Shown: positions 55,706 through 64,000 of the stretch, piece after piece
How positions within the stretch are numbered: the stretch's first letter is position 1
Layout of the letters: every line of letters begins with the position of its first letter
Source: Acetobacter pasteurianus subsp. pasteurianus LMG 1262 = NBRC 106471
GTDB taxonomy: Bacteria > Pseudomonadota > Alphaproteobacteria > Acetobacterales > Acetobacteraceae
Assembly: GCF_000285275.1 (NCBI RefSeq)
Contig: NZ_CADO01000001.1
Location: 1-64,000, forward strand
DNA: 64,000 nt
Direction of reading: 5' to 3'
Program-made: the position numbers and the translations under genes
The notes under the pieces: model-generated
The model's input: the letters and a program-made list of their open reading frames with translations, nothing else
Told to the model about the DNA's origin: nothing
The model's database searches: none

Positions 55706-56740
55706 TTAGATCTGATATATTTCCCGCCACACGTTTACAGCCTGCATCATGCCCGTAACATCATGCACGCGCAAAACCGGGTTACCTAATGCAATAGCAG
55801 GAAAGGATGCCGCCTGCGTTCCTGCATCCCGCAAATGCGGTGTAGTTTCACCAGTAAGGTTGCCGATCATCCGCTTGCGAGAAACGCCAAATACAACCCG
55901 ACAGCCCAAGTTAGCCAGTAGCAGAATATGCCGCAATAGCTCCTTATTCTGCTCAAAGTTTTTTGCAAAACCAAATCCCGGATCAACCATAATCCGATGT
56001 CTTGCAATGCCACCTTTTACGGCAACCTCAATTCGTTGTGCGAGTTCACGCACCACGTCTACACTCACATCTTCATACACGGCATGCTGCGCCATAGTTT
56101 GGGGTGTGCCGCGCATATGCATGAGCACAACACCGCAATCTTGTGAGGCCAGAAGCGGCAAAGCCGCAGCATCATATGCAAGGGCTGTCACATCGTTGAT
56201 AATATGCGCTCCAGCAGCCAAAGCACGCTGCATGACATAACTGTTCCGCGTATCTACAGAAATAGCCACATTAGGCAGTTCTGCCTTTAGGGCAGCAAGA
56301 ACCGGACCAACACGTTGCCATTCTTCTTCTGGTGTTACTGTGGCGGCACCAGGGCGTGTGCTTTCTCCCCCAATATCCAGCACGGTTGCGCCAGCCCGCA
56401 CCATTCCATGTGCTTTTAAAAGGGCCTGATCACTACTTGCCAGTTCGCCACCATCACTAAAACTATCTGGCGTGATATTCAGGATACCCATGATCTGGGC
56501 ACCTGTAGACAAACCCACTGGCGGTACAGAGCGCGTTATCAGCTCAAGCTCCGGAGCCCAGTCCTGCGGCACTTTCTGTACAGGCATTAAACCTGCTGTT
56601 TGATAGCCTTCTATCAAACGCACAAACGTAAATGCCGCCGGACCACCACACAAAGGTAAAGCATCACCCTGCTTGATAGCTGCTTGCGCTATGCTGCCAT
56701 AAACAAGCCCCAAGGGTTCAATCAGCCGCGCATACGTCAT
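55706..56740 (-). CDS. folP: Dihydropteroate synthase with an N-terminal extension
   Basis: Joins p-aminobenzoate to the pterin pyrophosphate in folate synthesis; the sulfonamide target. 344 residues from ATG 56740, chosen because the ftsH terminator (56763-56790) lies just upstream and would fall inside any longer reading. TIM-barrel motifs: IMGILNITPDSFSDGG, DIGGESTRPGA, SVDTRNSYVM, ALAAGAHIINDVTAL, VVLMHMRGTP. About 80 residues before the barrel (MTYARLIEPLGLVYGS) are not part of the core enzyme. Confidence 0.93.
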   Translation of the reverse strand: MTYARLIEPLGLVYGSIAQAAIKQGDALPLCGGPAAFTFVRLIEGYQTAGLMPVQKVPQDWAPELELITRSVPPVGLSTGAQIMGILNITPDSFSDGGELASSDQALLKAHGMVRAGATVLDIGGESTRPGAATVTPEEEWQRVGPVLAALKAELPNVAISVDTRNSYVMQRALAAGAHIINDVTALAYDAAALPLLASQDCGVVLMHMRGTPQTMAQHAVYEDVSVDVVRELAQRIEVAVKGGIARHRIMVDPGFGFAKNFEQNKELLRHILLLANLGCRVVFGVSRKRMIGNLTGETTPHLRDAGTQAASFPAIALGNPVLRVHDVTGMMQAVNVWREIYQI

Positions 56741-56758
56741 TTCATCAGCTCTTCCCAA

Positions 56759-56790
56759 ACGAAAAGAGGCGACATTTCTGCCGCCTCTTT
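56759..56790 (-). terminator. Terminator of ftsH
   Basis: AAAGAGGCG (56763-56771) pairs perfectly with CGCCTCTTT (56782-56790); the minus strand continues TTTTCG. It is 25 bp past the ftsH stop and excludes a folP start upstream of 56740. Confidence 0.82.
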
Positions 56791-56814
56791 CCACTTTACA
56801 TCTTTATTTGAAAG

Positions 56815-58752
56815 TTAGCTTGGCTGAGGCACTGGGGCTGGTCCGCCGGTTCCATTTTCCGGTTTATCCGAACCCTGAACATCCGGCCCACCAACCTGAG
56901 GCACAGAAGAACGCCGGTTAACCGGGTCGCTTTCTTCCTCTTCCTTACGTTCAATTGGCTGGCCACGCATGATCTGGCGGATTTCTTCACCACTCAGGGT
57001 TTCGTATTCCAGCAGAGCTTCTGCCAGACGGCGTAGTTCATCGATGTGATCATGCAGATAGTTCCGGGCCTGCACATAGGCTTCGTCTACAAGACGACGA
57101 ACTTCTTCATCGATCTCACGCGCTGTTTCTTCCGAGAAATTGCGAGAAGCCCCAGCAAAGAAACCACCATTCTGGTCATCATCCGCGTAGGCAATCATGC
57201 CCAGCTTGTCGCTCATACCCCATTCAGTCACCATGCTACGGGCCACGCGGGTTGCCATTTTAATGTCACCCATGGCGCCGTTGCAGACGTTATCCTTACC
57301 GTAGATAACCTCTTCTGCAACACGGCCACCCATAGCCACCACAAGATGCGCGAATGCGTTTTTCTTGCTCATGGACAGGCGATCATCTTCTGGCAGACGC
57401 ATCACCATACCCAATGCGCGACCACGCGGAACAATGGTTGCCTTATGGATAGGTTCACTTTCAGGAACCAGAACGGCGGTAATAGCATGCCCTGCTTCAT
57501 GATAAGCGGTGCGCCGTTTTTCATCATCGCTCATAATGAGGGAGCGACGTTCAACACCCATCAGCACCTTATCTTTTGCGTCTTCAAATTCACGCATAGA
57601 AACGGTGCGGCGCCCCAGACGTGCAGCAGACAGCGCAGCTTCGTTCACCAAATTGGCAAGATCAGCACCAGAGAAACCGGGGGTGCCACGGGCAATAATA
57701 CGTGGGTCCACATCAGATGCCAGCGGTACCTTGCGCATATGCACACGCAGGATTTTTTCGCGGCCAGACACATCCGGGTTTGGCACCACAACCTGACGGT
57801 CAAACCGACCAGGGCGCAGCAATGCCGGGTCAAGCACATCTGGGCGGTTGGTAGCAGCAATCAGGATCACGCCTTCATTGCTTTCAAAACCGTCCATCTC
57901 AACCAGCATCTGGTTCAGGGTCTGCTCGCGTTCATCATTGCCGCCACCCATGCCAGCACCACGATGGCGACCAACGGCATCAATTTCGTCAATAAAGATA
58001 ATGCAAGGCGCTGCTTTTTTGCCTTGCTCGAACATATCACGCACACGGGATGCGCCAACACCTACAAACATTTCAACAAAGTCGGAACCAGAAATGGTGA
58101 AGAAGGGCACATTGGCTTCACCAGCAATGGCACGTGCCAGCAATGTTTTACCTGTGCCCGGAGGACCAACAAGCAGCACGCCTTTGGGGATCTTGCCGCC
58201 CAAACGCGTGAACTTCTGTGGGTCCTTCAGAAAATCCACGATTTCCTGCAGTTCCCCTTTGGCTTCATCAATCCCAGCCACATCATCAAACGTGACGCGA
58301 CCATGCTTTTCTGTCAGCATCTTGGCGCGGGATTTGCCAAAGCCCATGGCCCGGCCACCAGCACCCTGCATCTGCCGCATCATGAACAGCCATGCAGCCA
58401 CCAGCAGAATAATGGGCAAGGAATTAAGGAAGTAACGCAGCAGCGGGCTGCCTTCCTGCTCCAATGGTTTGGCCACAACCTCTACCCCTTTGCCCACCAT
58501 GCGGGTCACAAGGGAAGGATCAAGCGGCGCATAGGTTTCAAATGCCGTGCCATCAGTCAGCGTGCCGGAAATGTTATGATTTTGCATCACAACAGACCGA
58601 ACATGCCCTGTATCCACATCGGCAATAAAGTCCGAATATGCCAGCTGCTGTGCAGCGTGCTGCGTGCTCCCCGGCTGGAACATGTTCACAAGCAACAGCA
58701 GCAGCAGGATAATGCTGACCCACAGCGCCAGATTGCGGCCTAAATTGTTCAT
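56815..58752 (-). CDS. ftsH: ATP-dependent zinc metalloprotease FtsH
   Basis: Membrane-anchored AAA+ protease, 645 residues. First membrane segment after [15 protein letters not shown], periplasmic domain to about 100, second segment [17 protein letters not shown] module: Walker [17 protein letters not shown], Walker [35 protein letters not shown]. Zinc site HEAGH. Normal size. Degrades misfolded membrane proteins and regulators such as LpxC. It follows tilS by 137 bp; its terminator precedes folP. Confidence 0.97.
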   Translation of the reverse strand: MNNLGRNLALWVSIILLLLLLVNMFQPGSTQHAAQQLAYSDFIADVDTGHVRSVVMQNHNISGTLTDGTAFETYAPLDPSLVTRMVGKGVEVVAKPLEQEGSPLLRYFLNSLPIILLVAAWLFMMRQMQGAGGRAMGFGKSRAKMLTEKHGRVTFDDVAGIDEAKGELQEIVDFLKDPQKFTRLGGKIPKGVLLVGPPGTGKTLLARAIAGEANVPFFTISGSDFVEMFVGVGASRVRDMFEQGKKAAPCIIFIDEIDAVGRHRGAGMGGGNDEREQTLNQMLVEMDGFESNEGVILIAATNRPDVLDPALLRPGRFDRQVVVPNPDVSGREKILRVHMRKVPLASDVDPRIIARGTPGFSGADLANLVNEAALSAARLGRRTVSMREFEDAKDKVLMGVERRSLIMSDDEKRRTAYHEAGHAITAVLVPESEPIHKATIVPRGRALGMVMRLPEDDRLSMSKKNAFAHLVVAMGGRVAEEVIYGKDNVCNGAMGDIKMATRVARSMVTEWGMSDKLGMIAYADDDQNGGFFAGASRNFSEETAREIDEEVRRLVDEAYVQARNYLHDHIDELRRLAEALLEYETLSGEEIRQIMRGQPIERKEEEESDPVNRRSSVPQVGGPDVQGSDKPENGTGGPAPVPQPS

Positions 58753-58889
58753 CTTGCCCGTATATCCATACCTAGTGCGAGAATGCCGGAAGAGTCTTTA
58801 TCTGACCGGCTGCCGCAGAAAAAAGCAACCTCTCCCTTTATTAAATGGGAGGCCACCTGCGTATTCCTAGTCTGCGAGCTGCACATATT

Positions 58890-60197
58890 TTAAGAATCTT
58901 GTGCAACTGCACCATACACGCTGCTGCTGGTAACCGAAACCGCCGGGCGGAAAATGAACTCTGCCCCAAGTAAATCGAGCTCATCTTCTGCCACCCAGCC
59001 CAAGTGCGGCACAGCAACACGCTTACCTGCGCGCCATAATGCAGGAAGCACAGCACAAAACCTTGCCTGCTGCCCATTACGAATTTTACGCGCCAGCCCA
59101 TACCCGGCAGCAGCAACCATCAGCCCTACTTTTGAAACCGAGGCAGGAAGGCATAACACAAACCGGTTATCCCACACGGTGCCGTTTTCTGCCTGCTGCG
59201 CGGGGGCCATTGCTGCTGCTTCGCGCATAAGCACCCATTTCTGTGCATGCCGTATCAGCCGTGTGCCTGCTAACGTGGCTTCTGTTGCCATATCTTTCAA
59301 GCGCACCACAGCAGATTGAGCAGGCGGATATTCAGCCCCACCAATACTGCGGATAAGGGCTGCAAGCACATCAACATCTGGCAATTCCGGCCCAAGGGCT
59401 GCCCAACCTTCCGGGCACATTACAACATGCTGGACAAGCTGTACGGCGCGTTCGCGCTCTTTGCGCATCCGAAGCTGGCCGGATTGCATGCCCAATTTCC
59501 AGAAATGCGCACGTTGATCGTTTTCTTGCAGCAGAAAACGCAAACGCACACGCTCCGCCCGCTGGTCCTGATTGGAAGGATCATCCACCCATTCAAGATG
59601 CGCTTGCCGTAACGTGTTCCGCAATGCAGCTCGAGAAAATCCAAGCAAAGGGCGAATAAGCCGGATATCGGGCCGCACAGTTATCCAGCCCATACCTGCC
59701 AGCCCTTCTGGCCCGCTGCTGGAATTTTGGCGCATCCAGACTGTTTCAGCCAGATCATCCGCCTGATGACCCAGCAAAAGGTCCGTGCACCCATATTCCT
59801 GACAGGCGGCTATCAGACGTGCATAGCGGGCCTCTCTGGCTCTGTGCGCCATGGCCGAACCTTTTTTAAGGTCTGTAAGCACCAGCAATTGCGCCGGAAT
59901 ATTCATTGCCCGCAAACGCGCAATGGTCTGCTGCGCTTCCTGCCCAGATTCTGGACGCAAGCCGTGATCTACCACCAAAGCCAGCAGGTTTTTCCGCCAG
60001 AAAGACGCCAGCCACGCAAGGCACAGGCTATCTCCGCCTCCAGAAACAGCCATAGCAATAGGAGGATAATCTGATTGATCAGGAAAAAATGGCCCTAACT
60101 GGGCCATACATTGTGCAAAACAGGCAGGAGAAACGGGCTGATCGGAAAAAACATCACGCCCAAATAATACAGGAGCAGACACCTTTCCCGATACCAC
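58890..60197 (-). CDS. tilS: tRNA(Ile)-lysidine synthase
   Basis: Makes lysidine at C34 of tRNA-Ile(CAU), essential for reading AUA. 435 residues from a GTG. PP-loop in AVSGGGDSLCLAWL, then LLGHQADDLAETVWMR and RPLLGFSRAALRNTL, the TilS signatures. It starts 8 bp after the cpoB stop. The position between cpoB and ftsH is a conserved alphaproteobacterial arrangement. The C-terminal TilS domain reads KRVAVPHLGWV. Confidence 0.94.
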   Translation of the reverse strand: MVSGKVSAPVLFGRDVFSDQPVSPACFAQCMAQLGPFFPDQSDYPPIAMAVSGGGDSLCLAWLASFWRKNLLALVVDHGLRPESGQEAQQTIARLRAMNIPAQLLVLTDLKKGSAMAHRAREARYARLIAACQEYGCTDLLLGHQADDLAETVWMRQNSSSGPEGLAGMGWITVRPDIRLIRPLLGFSRAALRNTLRQAHLEWVDDPSNQDQRAERVRLRFLLQENDQRAHFWKLGMQSGQLRMRKERERAVQLVQHVVMCPEGWAALGPELPDVDVLAALIRSIGGAEYPPAQSAVVRLKDMATEATLAGTRLIRHAQKWVLMREAAAMAPAQQAENGTVWDNRFVLCLPASVSKVGLMVAAAGYGLARKIRNGQQARFCAVLPALWRAGKRVAVPHLGWVAEDELDLLGAEFIFRPAVSVTSSSVYGAVAQDS

Positions 60198-60205
60198 GCC
60201 AACCG

Positions 60206-60946
60206 TTATTCGCAGCTGCCCCGTTTGGCATATACTTCTGCCGCATGCGCAACTCGGGTGGAAGGTGTTGGAAATTCTGCTTTCAGCTTGGAAAGTGCTT
60301 CACATGATGCCTTTTTATCACCCAATGCCAGCAGGGACGCAGAAACACCCAACAGCGCATCTGGCGCACGCCCGCTTTTAGGAGCCTGACGGTAAGCATC
60401 ATAATAGGCCACGGCAGACTGACGATACTGCTTTTGCCCAGCCAAAGACTGCGCCAGCAGAAACTGTGCATCTACCTTAAAAGCACCTTTAGCATTCTTG
60501 AGTGCTGATTCGGCATCAGACTGCGCTTCTGCATAATCTTTCTTCTGCAAAGCAGCTTTGCCGCTGGCAAGCATCCCATCCGGTGTTGTGGGTTTTGCTG
60601 CTTCCTTAGGCGTTGTGTCTGTTGAAGCAGCGGCGGCTGTAGAAGCCCCGGCTGCACCAGCGTTTGCCTGTGCCGCAAACTGGTTATCTGCTATCTGCTT
60701 GGAAAGAGCTGCTGTTTTTTGCTGCAGTTCATTGGTCAGTTGATCGATTTCACCGCGCATATCACGCTGCTGCTGCTCCAATGTGCTCACACGGTCCAGC
60801 AACTGGGCAATCAGATCATTCGTGCCTGAATTTGCAGTATCCCGCGCCCATGCAACTGGCACACACACACTGCTTATTGCGGTTGCCATTGCCAACGCCG
60901 CAAGCCCTGTGCGGACATGCCGCGATGCTTTGAAGCAGACTTTCAT
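60206..60946 (-). CDS. cpoB: Cell division coordinator CpoB (YbgF), Tol-Pal associated
   Basis: Periplasmic TPR protein linking Tol-Pal action with peptidoglycan synthesis, 246 residues from ATG 60946. Signal peptide ends near VAWARDT. A coiled-coil stretch (LLDRVSTLEQQQRDMRGEID) forms trimers in the family. An Ala/Thr-rich linker is followed by three TPR-like repeats (YAEAQSDAESALKNAKGAF onward), ending AEVYAKRGSCE. It lies between pal and tilS, but a terminator (61024-61053) separates it from pal. Confidence 0.92.
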   Translation of the reverse strand: MKVCFKASRHVRTGLAALAMATAISSVCVPVAWARDTANSGTNDLIAQLLDRVSTLEQQQRDMRGEIDQLTNELQQKTAALSKQIADNQFAAQANAGAAGASTAAAASTDTTPKEAAKPTTPDGMLASGKAALQKKDYAEAQSDAESALKNAKGAFKVDAQFLLAQSLAGQKQYRQSAVAYYDAYRQAPKSGRAPDALLGVSASLLALGDKKASCEALSKLKAEFPTPSTRVAHAAEVYAKRGSCE

Positions 60947-61018
60947 CAGGTTCTTACCCTTCCACAACATATAGGCAGCAACATCATACCACTTTTACTG
61001 AAAGACAAGTGTTTACAA

Positions 61019-61053
61019 TACAAAACAGGCCGGGCTTTAACACCCGGCCTGTT
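61019..61053 (-). terminator. Terminator of pal
   Basis: AACAGGCCGGG (61024-61034) pairs perfectly with CCCGGCCTGTT (61043-61053), 11 bp; the minus strand continues TTTTG. It lies 34 bp past the pal stop. Confidence 0.88.
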
Positions 61054-61087
61054 TCTGCTCTGTCAGCTTTCAGAAAAATCTGAAATC

Positions 61088-61570
61088 TTATTTAACAGAG
61101 GTAATGGCGTTACGGTTCTGAGCCCATGCATCTTCATCATCACCCAGGGCGGTCGGACGGTCCTTACCGTAGGAGATGGTGGAAATGCGGGAAGAAGCTA
61201 CGCCCTTGGCAACCAGGTAATCACGCGCTGCATTGGCACGGCGCTGGCCCAGAGCAATGTTGTATTCTTCTGTGCCGCGGTCATCGCAGTTACCTGCAAC
61301 TTCAACGTTAACCTGCGGGTATTTTGCCAGCCAGTCAGCCTGCTTCTGCAGGGTGTCTTTGGCATCATCGCGCAGGCCGCTTTTGTTCAGGTCGTAGAAA
61401 ACGCGGTCACCCACGTTTGCAACTAGATCAGCTTCACTGCCGGGAACGGGGCCGCTAATGGTCGGCTGCGTGGAAGCAGCGCTGTTGGAGGCACCAGTGT
61501 TTGCATTATCGTGGGCGCAGGCTGACAGCAGGGCAACCATACCAAGCGCGGCAACTACTTTTAGTCTCAT
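61088..61570 (-). CDS. pal: Peptidoglycan-associated lipoprotein
   Basis: 160 residues. Lipoprotein signal MRLKVVAALGMVALLSAC with the lipidated Cys18. The OmpA-like domain binds peptidoglycan: VFYDLNKSGLRDDAKDTL, then VEVAGNCDDRGTEEYNIALG and RRANAARDYLVAKG. It bridges the outer membrane and cell wall and partners with TolB. Flanked by terminators on both sides, it appears to be its own transcription unit. Confidence 0.97.
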   Translation of the reverse strand: MRLKVVAALGMVALLSACAHDNANTGASNSAASTQPTISGPVPGSEADLVANVGDRVFYDLNKSGLRDDAKDTLQKQADWLAKYPQVNVEVAGNCDDRGTEEYNIALGQRRANAARDYLVAKGVASSRISTISYGKDRPTALGDDEDAWAQNRNAITSVK

Positions 61571-61838
61571 GTGTCGGATCCTGAGAATTGGTTCCTTGCG
61601 GAACTATTCGGGAGAAAAGAGTTCTAACCTTGTATCCCCGCGTCTTCTTCTGCTCCTCTCCGAACCCTTCGAAGAGCCGACGAATTTTGGAGACCAACTT
61701 GCCCTAAGCCATAGCTTATTCTGTGGGTCAAGTTGCATCTCTGTATCTCATACCTGCCATACACTTAGTGAGACGAAAAAGACACAGTTCTGCTTATTGC
61801 CTGTATCCGCCTTTATTGCGGCCAAATTATGGACAGCA
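61571..61838 (-). promoter_or_regulatory. pal promoter region, no gene
   Basis: About 270 bp between the tolB terminator and the pal start, with no coding frame I would support. Because a strong terminator precedes it on the minus strand, pal must be transcribed from here. No clear hexamers were chosen. Confidence 0.5.
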
Positions 61839-61874
61839 AAAACCCCACATCACATTTTTGTGATGTGGGGTTTT
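61839..61874. terminator. Terminator between tolB and pal
   Basis: AAAACCCCACATCACA (61839-61854) pairs perfectly with TGTGATGTGGGGTTTT (61859-61874), a 16-bp stem with a 4-nt loop and A/T ends on both sides. It lies just after the tolB stop and could work in both directions. Confidence 0.9.
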
Positions 61875-61893
61875 CTTCATAAACAGCCAATTT

Positions 61894-63258
61894 TTAGCCG
61901 TTTAAGGGAGACCATGCCGGATCTGATGCAGCTTCTGGCGTAGGCAGAACACGGTCATTAAAGCCCGTAATATCCACCATTCCGATGGTAGAGTTAAAGC
62001 CTGCACCACCTGCACCTGCACGGCTCTGGCGGCAATAGGCCAACACGCGGCCATTAGGGCAGAAGCTCGGGCTTTCCACCGTAAAGCCCTGTGTCATGAT
62101 TCGCTCACCTGTGCCGTCCGGCGCCATAACACCAAGCGAGAACATACCGCCAGCAATACGCGTAAACGCAATCAGATCCCCACGAGGAGACCAGACTGGA
62201 GACCCATACGTGCCCTGACCGTACGAAATACGGCGCGCACCACCACCGGAAGCCGGCATGATGTAAATTTGCGGGCTACCACCACGATCCGAGTTAAAGA
62301 CGATCTGAGATCCATCCGGGCTAAAGCACGGGCTGGTATCAATAGCACCAGAAGACGTAATCTGACGGCGAGAACCAGATGCCAGATCCACAATATACAG
62401 ATCAGATCCACCGTTGCGGGTAACTGACAGCACAACAGAACGCCCATCTGGTGAGAAGCGCGGTGCGAAGGAAATCCCTTCAAACTCACCCAGAATCTGC
62501 TGGCGGCCACTGGTCAGGTCAAACAGGTAAACGCGTGGGCGGTTGTTGGCGTAGGACATGAAGGCAATCTGATCCTTCACCGGGCTAAAGCGCGGTGTCA
62601 GGGTCAGCCACTTGCCTGTTGTCAGCATACGGGCATTTGCACCGTCCTGATCCATAACGGCCAGACGTGTGCGCTGGTGGCCACGCGGGCCAGAACGGGA
62701 GATAAAGGCAATGCGGGTATCAAAATACCCTTTTTCCCCCAGCATCCGCTCGTAAATAACGTCGCCCACAATATGGGCAATACGCCGCCAGTTTGCTGCT
62801 GAAGTTGTGTAGGCCGTGCCCTGAATTTGCTGATGGCTCAGCACATCCCACAGGCGCATTTCCACCCGCACAGAAGACCCACCGCCAGAAACAGAACCTG
62901 TTACCTGCGCGTGCGCACCCATGCTTTTGGAAGTTGCAAAATCTGGCGTGCCAGATGTTGTGCTGCCCGGCATAACCTTGAACAGGCCTGTATTGTTCAG
63001 GTCGTTCGTCAGCACTTCGGCAATTTTCTCGCCCAAGCCACCACCAAAATTGGGGATGATAATGGGAATAGGCGCCGTGCGGGCCTGATCAACCGTAATT
63101 TCAGCTTCTGGGGCACTGGCGGCCGCAAATGCACCAACAGGCATGGCCATAATACCGCCAGCAGCCACACTGGCCCCCAGCAGGCTGCGCCGACGCAGCG
63201 CGCCAGCCAGCACATCGGCTTCCTGATCGGAAATAAGGGGGCGGGTACTCATCACCAT
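61894..63258 (-). CDS. tolB: Tol-Pal system protein TolB
   Basis: Periplasmic beta-propeller, 454 residues from ATG 63258 (GGAGG 7 nt upstream). The N-terminal domain (IPIIIPNFGGGLGEKIAEVL) binds TolA and Pal; six-bladed propeller repeats follow (FSPDGRSVVLSVTRNGGSDLY, FSPDGSQIVFNSDRGGSPQIY type; each continues). The leader reads ALRRRSLLGASVAAGGIMAM before VGAFAAAS; the twin Arg suggests Tat export rather than Sec. It follows tolA by 23 bp. Confidence 0.96.
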   Translation of the reverse strand: MVMSTRPLISDQEADVLAGALRRRSLLGASVAAGGIMAMPVGAFAAASAPEAEITVDQARTAPIPIIIPNFGGGLGEKIAEVLTNDLNNTGLFKVMPGSTTSGTPDFATSKSMGAHAQVTGSVSGGGSSVRVEMRLWDVLSHQQIQGTAYTTSAANWRRIAHIVGDVIYERMLGEKGYFDTRIAFISRSGPRGHQRTRLAVMDQDGANARMLTTGKWLTLTPRFSPVKDQIAFMSYANNRPRVYLFDLTSGRQQILGEFEGISFAPRFSPDGRSVVLSVTRNGGSDLYIVDLASGSRRQITSSGAIDTSPCFSPDGSQIVFNSDRGGSPQIYIMPASGGGARRISYGQGTYGSPVWSPRGDLIAFTRIAGGMFSLGVMAPDGTGERIMTQGFTVESPSFCPNGRVLAYCRQSRAGAGGAGFNSTIGMVDITGFNDRVLPTPEAASDPAWSPLNG

Positions 63259-63281
63259 GTGTTTTCCTCCCTAAGGCCTGC

Positions 63282-64000
63282 TCAAGGCCTGAATACAAAT
63301 TTCAGTTGCCGTGGCTGCCCCAGCAGTTCCTTGGGAATTGGCAGCTTGGCACATGTTGGACTTAGAACAGCAGCCCGTGCTCTTTCAGCCAGCGCACGAT
63401 ACGAAGAATCCGCATTCATGCGGGCCTGTGTTTCTGGCGCAAACTGCACAATGCGGGCTTCACCGGTTCCATCTACCGTAACCACCAAATGCGCCACAAA
63501 ACTGGCATAATCCTTGGCGGCAGTATCTTCTGTGTAGCAGCGCCTTACCGCAGCCCCGATAGCTTTTTGCTGCCCAGCGCTCAGGCTGCCCGTAATGTTA
63601 CTGCCAACAGGTGAACCACCACCCTTAGGCGCGCCACCAGCAACCGGATTGGCACGTGCCTTGGGAGCATGCGTCTGCTTCTGATCTGCCCGGAACGTAT
63701 CTAACGTTTCCAGCAGGGAATGAGACTCTGCCTGGCTTTTCTTCGCCTTGTTTGGCTGCGTGATATGAGACGGAACTGCCTCATCCGGCAGCGTATCCGT
63801 TGGCTGCGTAATGGGTGAAGGCGGCGCAACACTATTTGTCGGCTGCACCGGAGATGGTGGAGACGGCGGTGTTTTCACAACCTCAGGAGAAGGCTCTTCC
63901 GCCTTGGGGGGCAGAGGCACATCTGGCAGCTTTTCAGATTCCGGCACAGGTGGCGGCGGAACAGGCTGTGGCGGCGGAGGTGGCGGCGGGGCCTCCTCAT
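63282..64000 (-). CDS. tolA: TolA C-terminal part (incomplete, runs off the window)
   Basis: About 239 codons are in the window, with the 5' end beyond 64000. A Pro-rich stretch (PPPPPPPQPVPPPPVPESEK) is followed by a Pro/Ser/Thr-rich linker, then a C-terminal domain ALSAGQQKAIGAAVRRCYTE and VDGTGEARIVQFAPETQARM, which matches the TonB/TolA fold that contacts TolB and Pal. The Cys in RRCYTED is the usual TolA C-terminal one. The transmembrane anchor is not in view. The internal GTG at 63947 is not the start, because the frame continues upstream. Confidence 0.88.
   Translation of the reverse strand, partial: EEAPPPPPPPQPVPPPPVPESEKLPDVPLPPKAEEPSPEVVKTPPSPPSPVQPTNSVAPPSPITQPTDTLPDEAVPSHITQPNKAKKSQAESHSLLETLDTFRADQKQTHAPKARANPVAGGAPKGGGSPVGSNITGSLSAGQQKAIGAAVRRCYTEDTAAKDYASFVAHLVVTVDGTGEARIVQFAPETQARMNADSSYRALAERARAAVLSPTCAKLPIPKELLGQPRQLKFVFRP

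Noticed and set aside
57046-58743. 565-codon open frame on the plus strand
   Set aside because: It is antisense to ftsH, lacks a ribosome-binding site and has His/Thr/Asn-rich composition typical of the reverse of a conserved GC-biased gene.

Overview
The window reads as chromosomal DNA of an acetic acid bacterium (Acetobacteraceae, most likely Acetobacter or a close relative). This is an inference from gene content and protein style: a tolA-tolB-pal-cpoB-tilS-ftsH-folP-glmM block, tadA next to an rluB-rsmD pair, addAB-tsaE, a CtrA-type response regulator, an alphaproteobacterial FNR, a one-cysteine DksA and moderate GC. No phage, insertion sequence, CRISPR array or other mobile DNA was seen. 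Almost all of it is dense housekeeping sequence.

Layout. 1-2.5 kb: an orphan RND-type outer-membrane factor and a divergent TetR regulator share a perfect inverted repeat. 2.5-6 kb: etfQO-etfB-etfA. 6-10.2 kb: a 2OG-Fe(II) oxygenase, an ompW-hemN operon and a divergent FNR regulator, with two perfect FNR boxes between them. 10.2-17.6 kb: Deg protease, tadA, a small membrane ORF, a C26 glutamine amidotransferase overlapping rluB-rsmD, ssb, an O-antigen-ligase-like protein and dksA. 17.6-23 kb: tRNA-Thr(GGT), a glycosyltransferase, a Gly-rich lipoprotein, tyrS, tldD and a histidine phosphatase. 23-25.3 kb: a 715-residue PLP-fold protein of unknown role. 25.5-30.1 kb: the dTDP-L-rhamnose genes rfbBACD plus a GT2 glycosyltransferase. 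30.3-33.6 kb: ftsK followed by an RluA-type pseudouridine synthase that has no ATG, GTG or TTG start. 33.6-39.4 kb: a co-directional sulfur-transfer cluster (two cysteine desulfurases, ferredoxin, mnmA) followed by a GST and a glycosyltransferase. 39.8-45.7 kb: alpha/beta hydrolase, trmJ, cysS, tRNA-Thr(TGT), folC, accD, trxA. 45.8-53 kb: addA-addB-tsaE. 53-54.2 kb: an AT-rich island with a CtrA homologue. 54.2-64 kb: glmM, folP, ftsH, tilS, cpoB, pal, tolB and partial tolA, which runs off the right edge.

Most notable points. (1) The CtrA homologue at 53335-54120 keeps a near-canonical CtrA DNA-binding domain, but its receiver has His in place of the phospho-acceptor Asp51, Asn for one acidic-pocket residue and Asp for the conserved Lys, so it is probably phosphorylation-independent. 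(2) The pseudouridine synthase at 32977 appears to start at ATT behind a strong Shine-Dalgarno sequence. (3) Two FNR boxes place ompW-hemN and fnr in one oxygen-responsive circuit. (4) A PLP-fold protein and a histidine phosphatase form an unexplained two-gene unit. (5) Several conserved operons (rfb, tol-pal) are split by intrinsic terminators.
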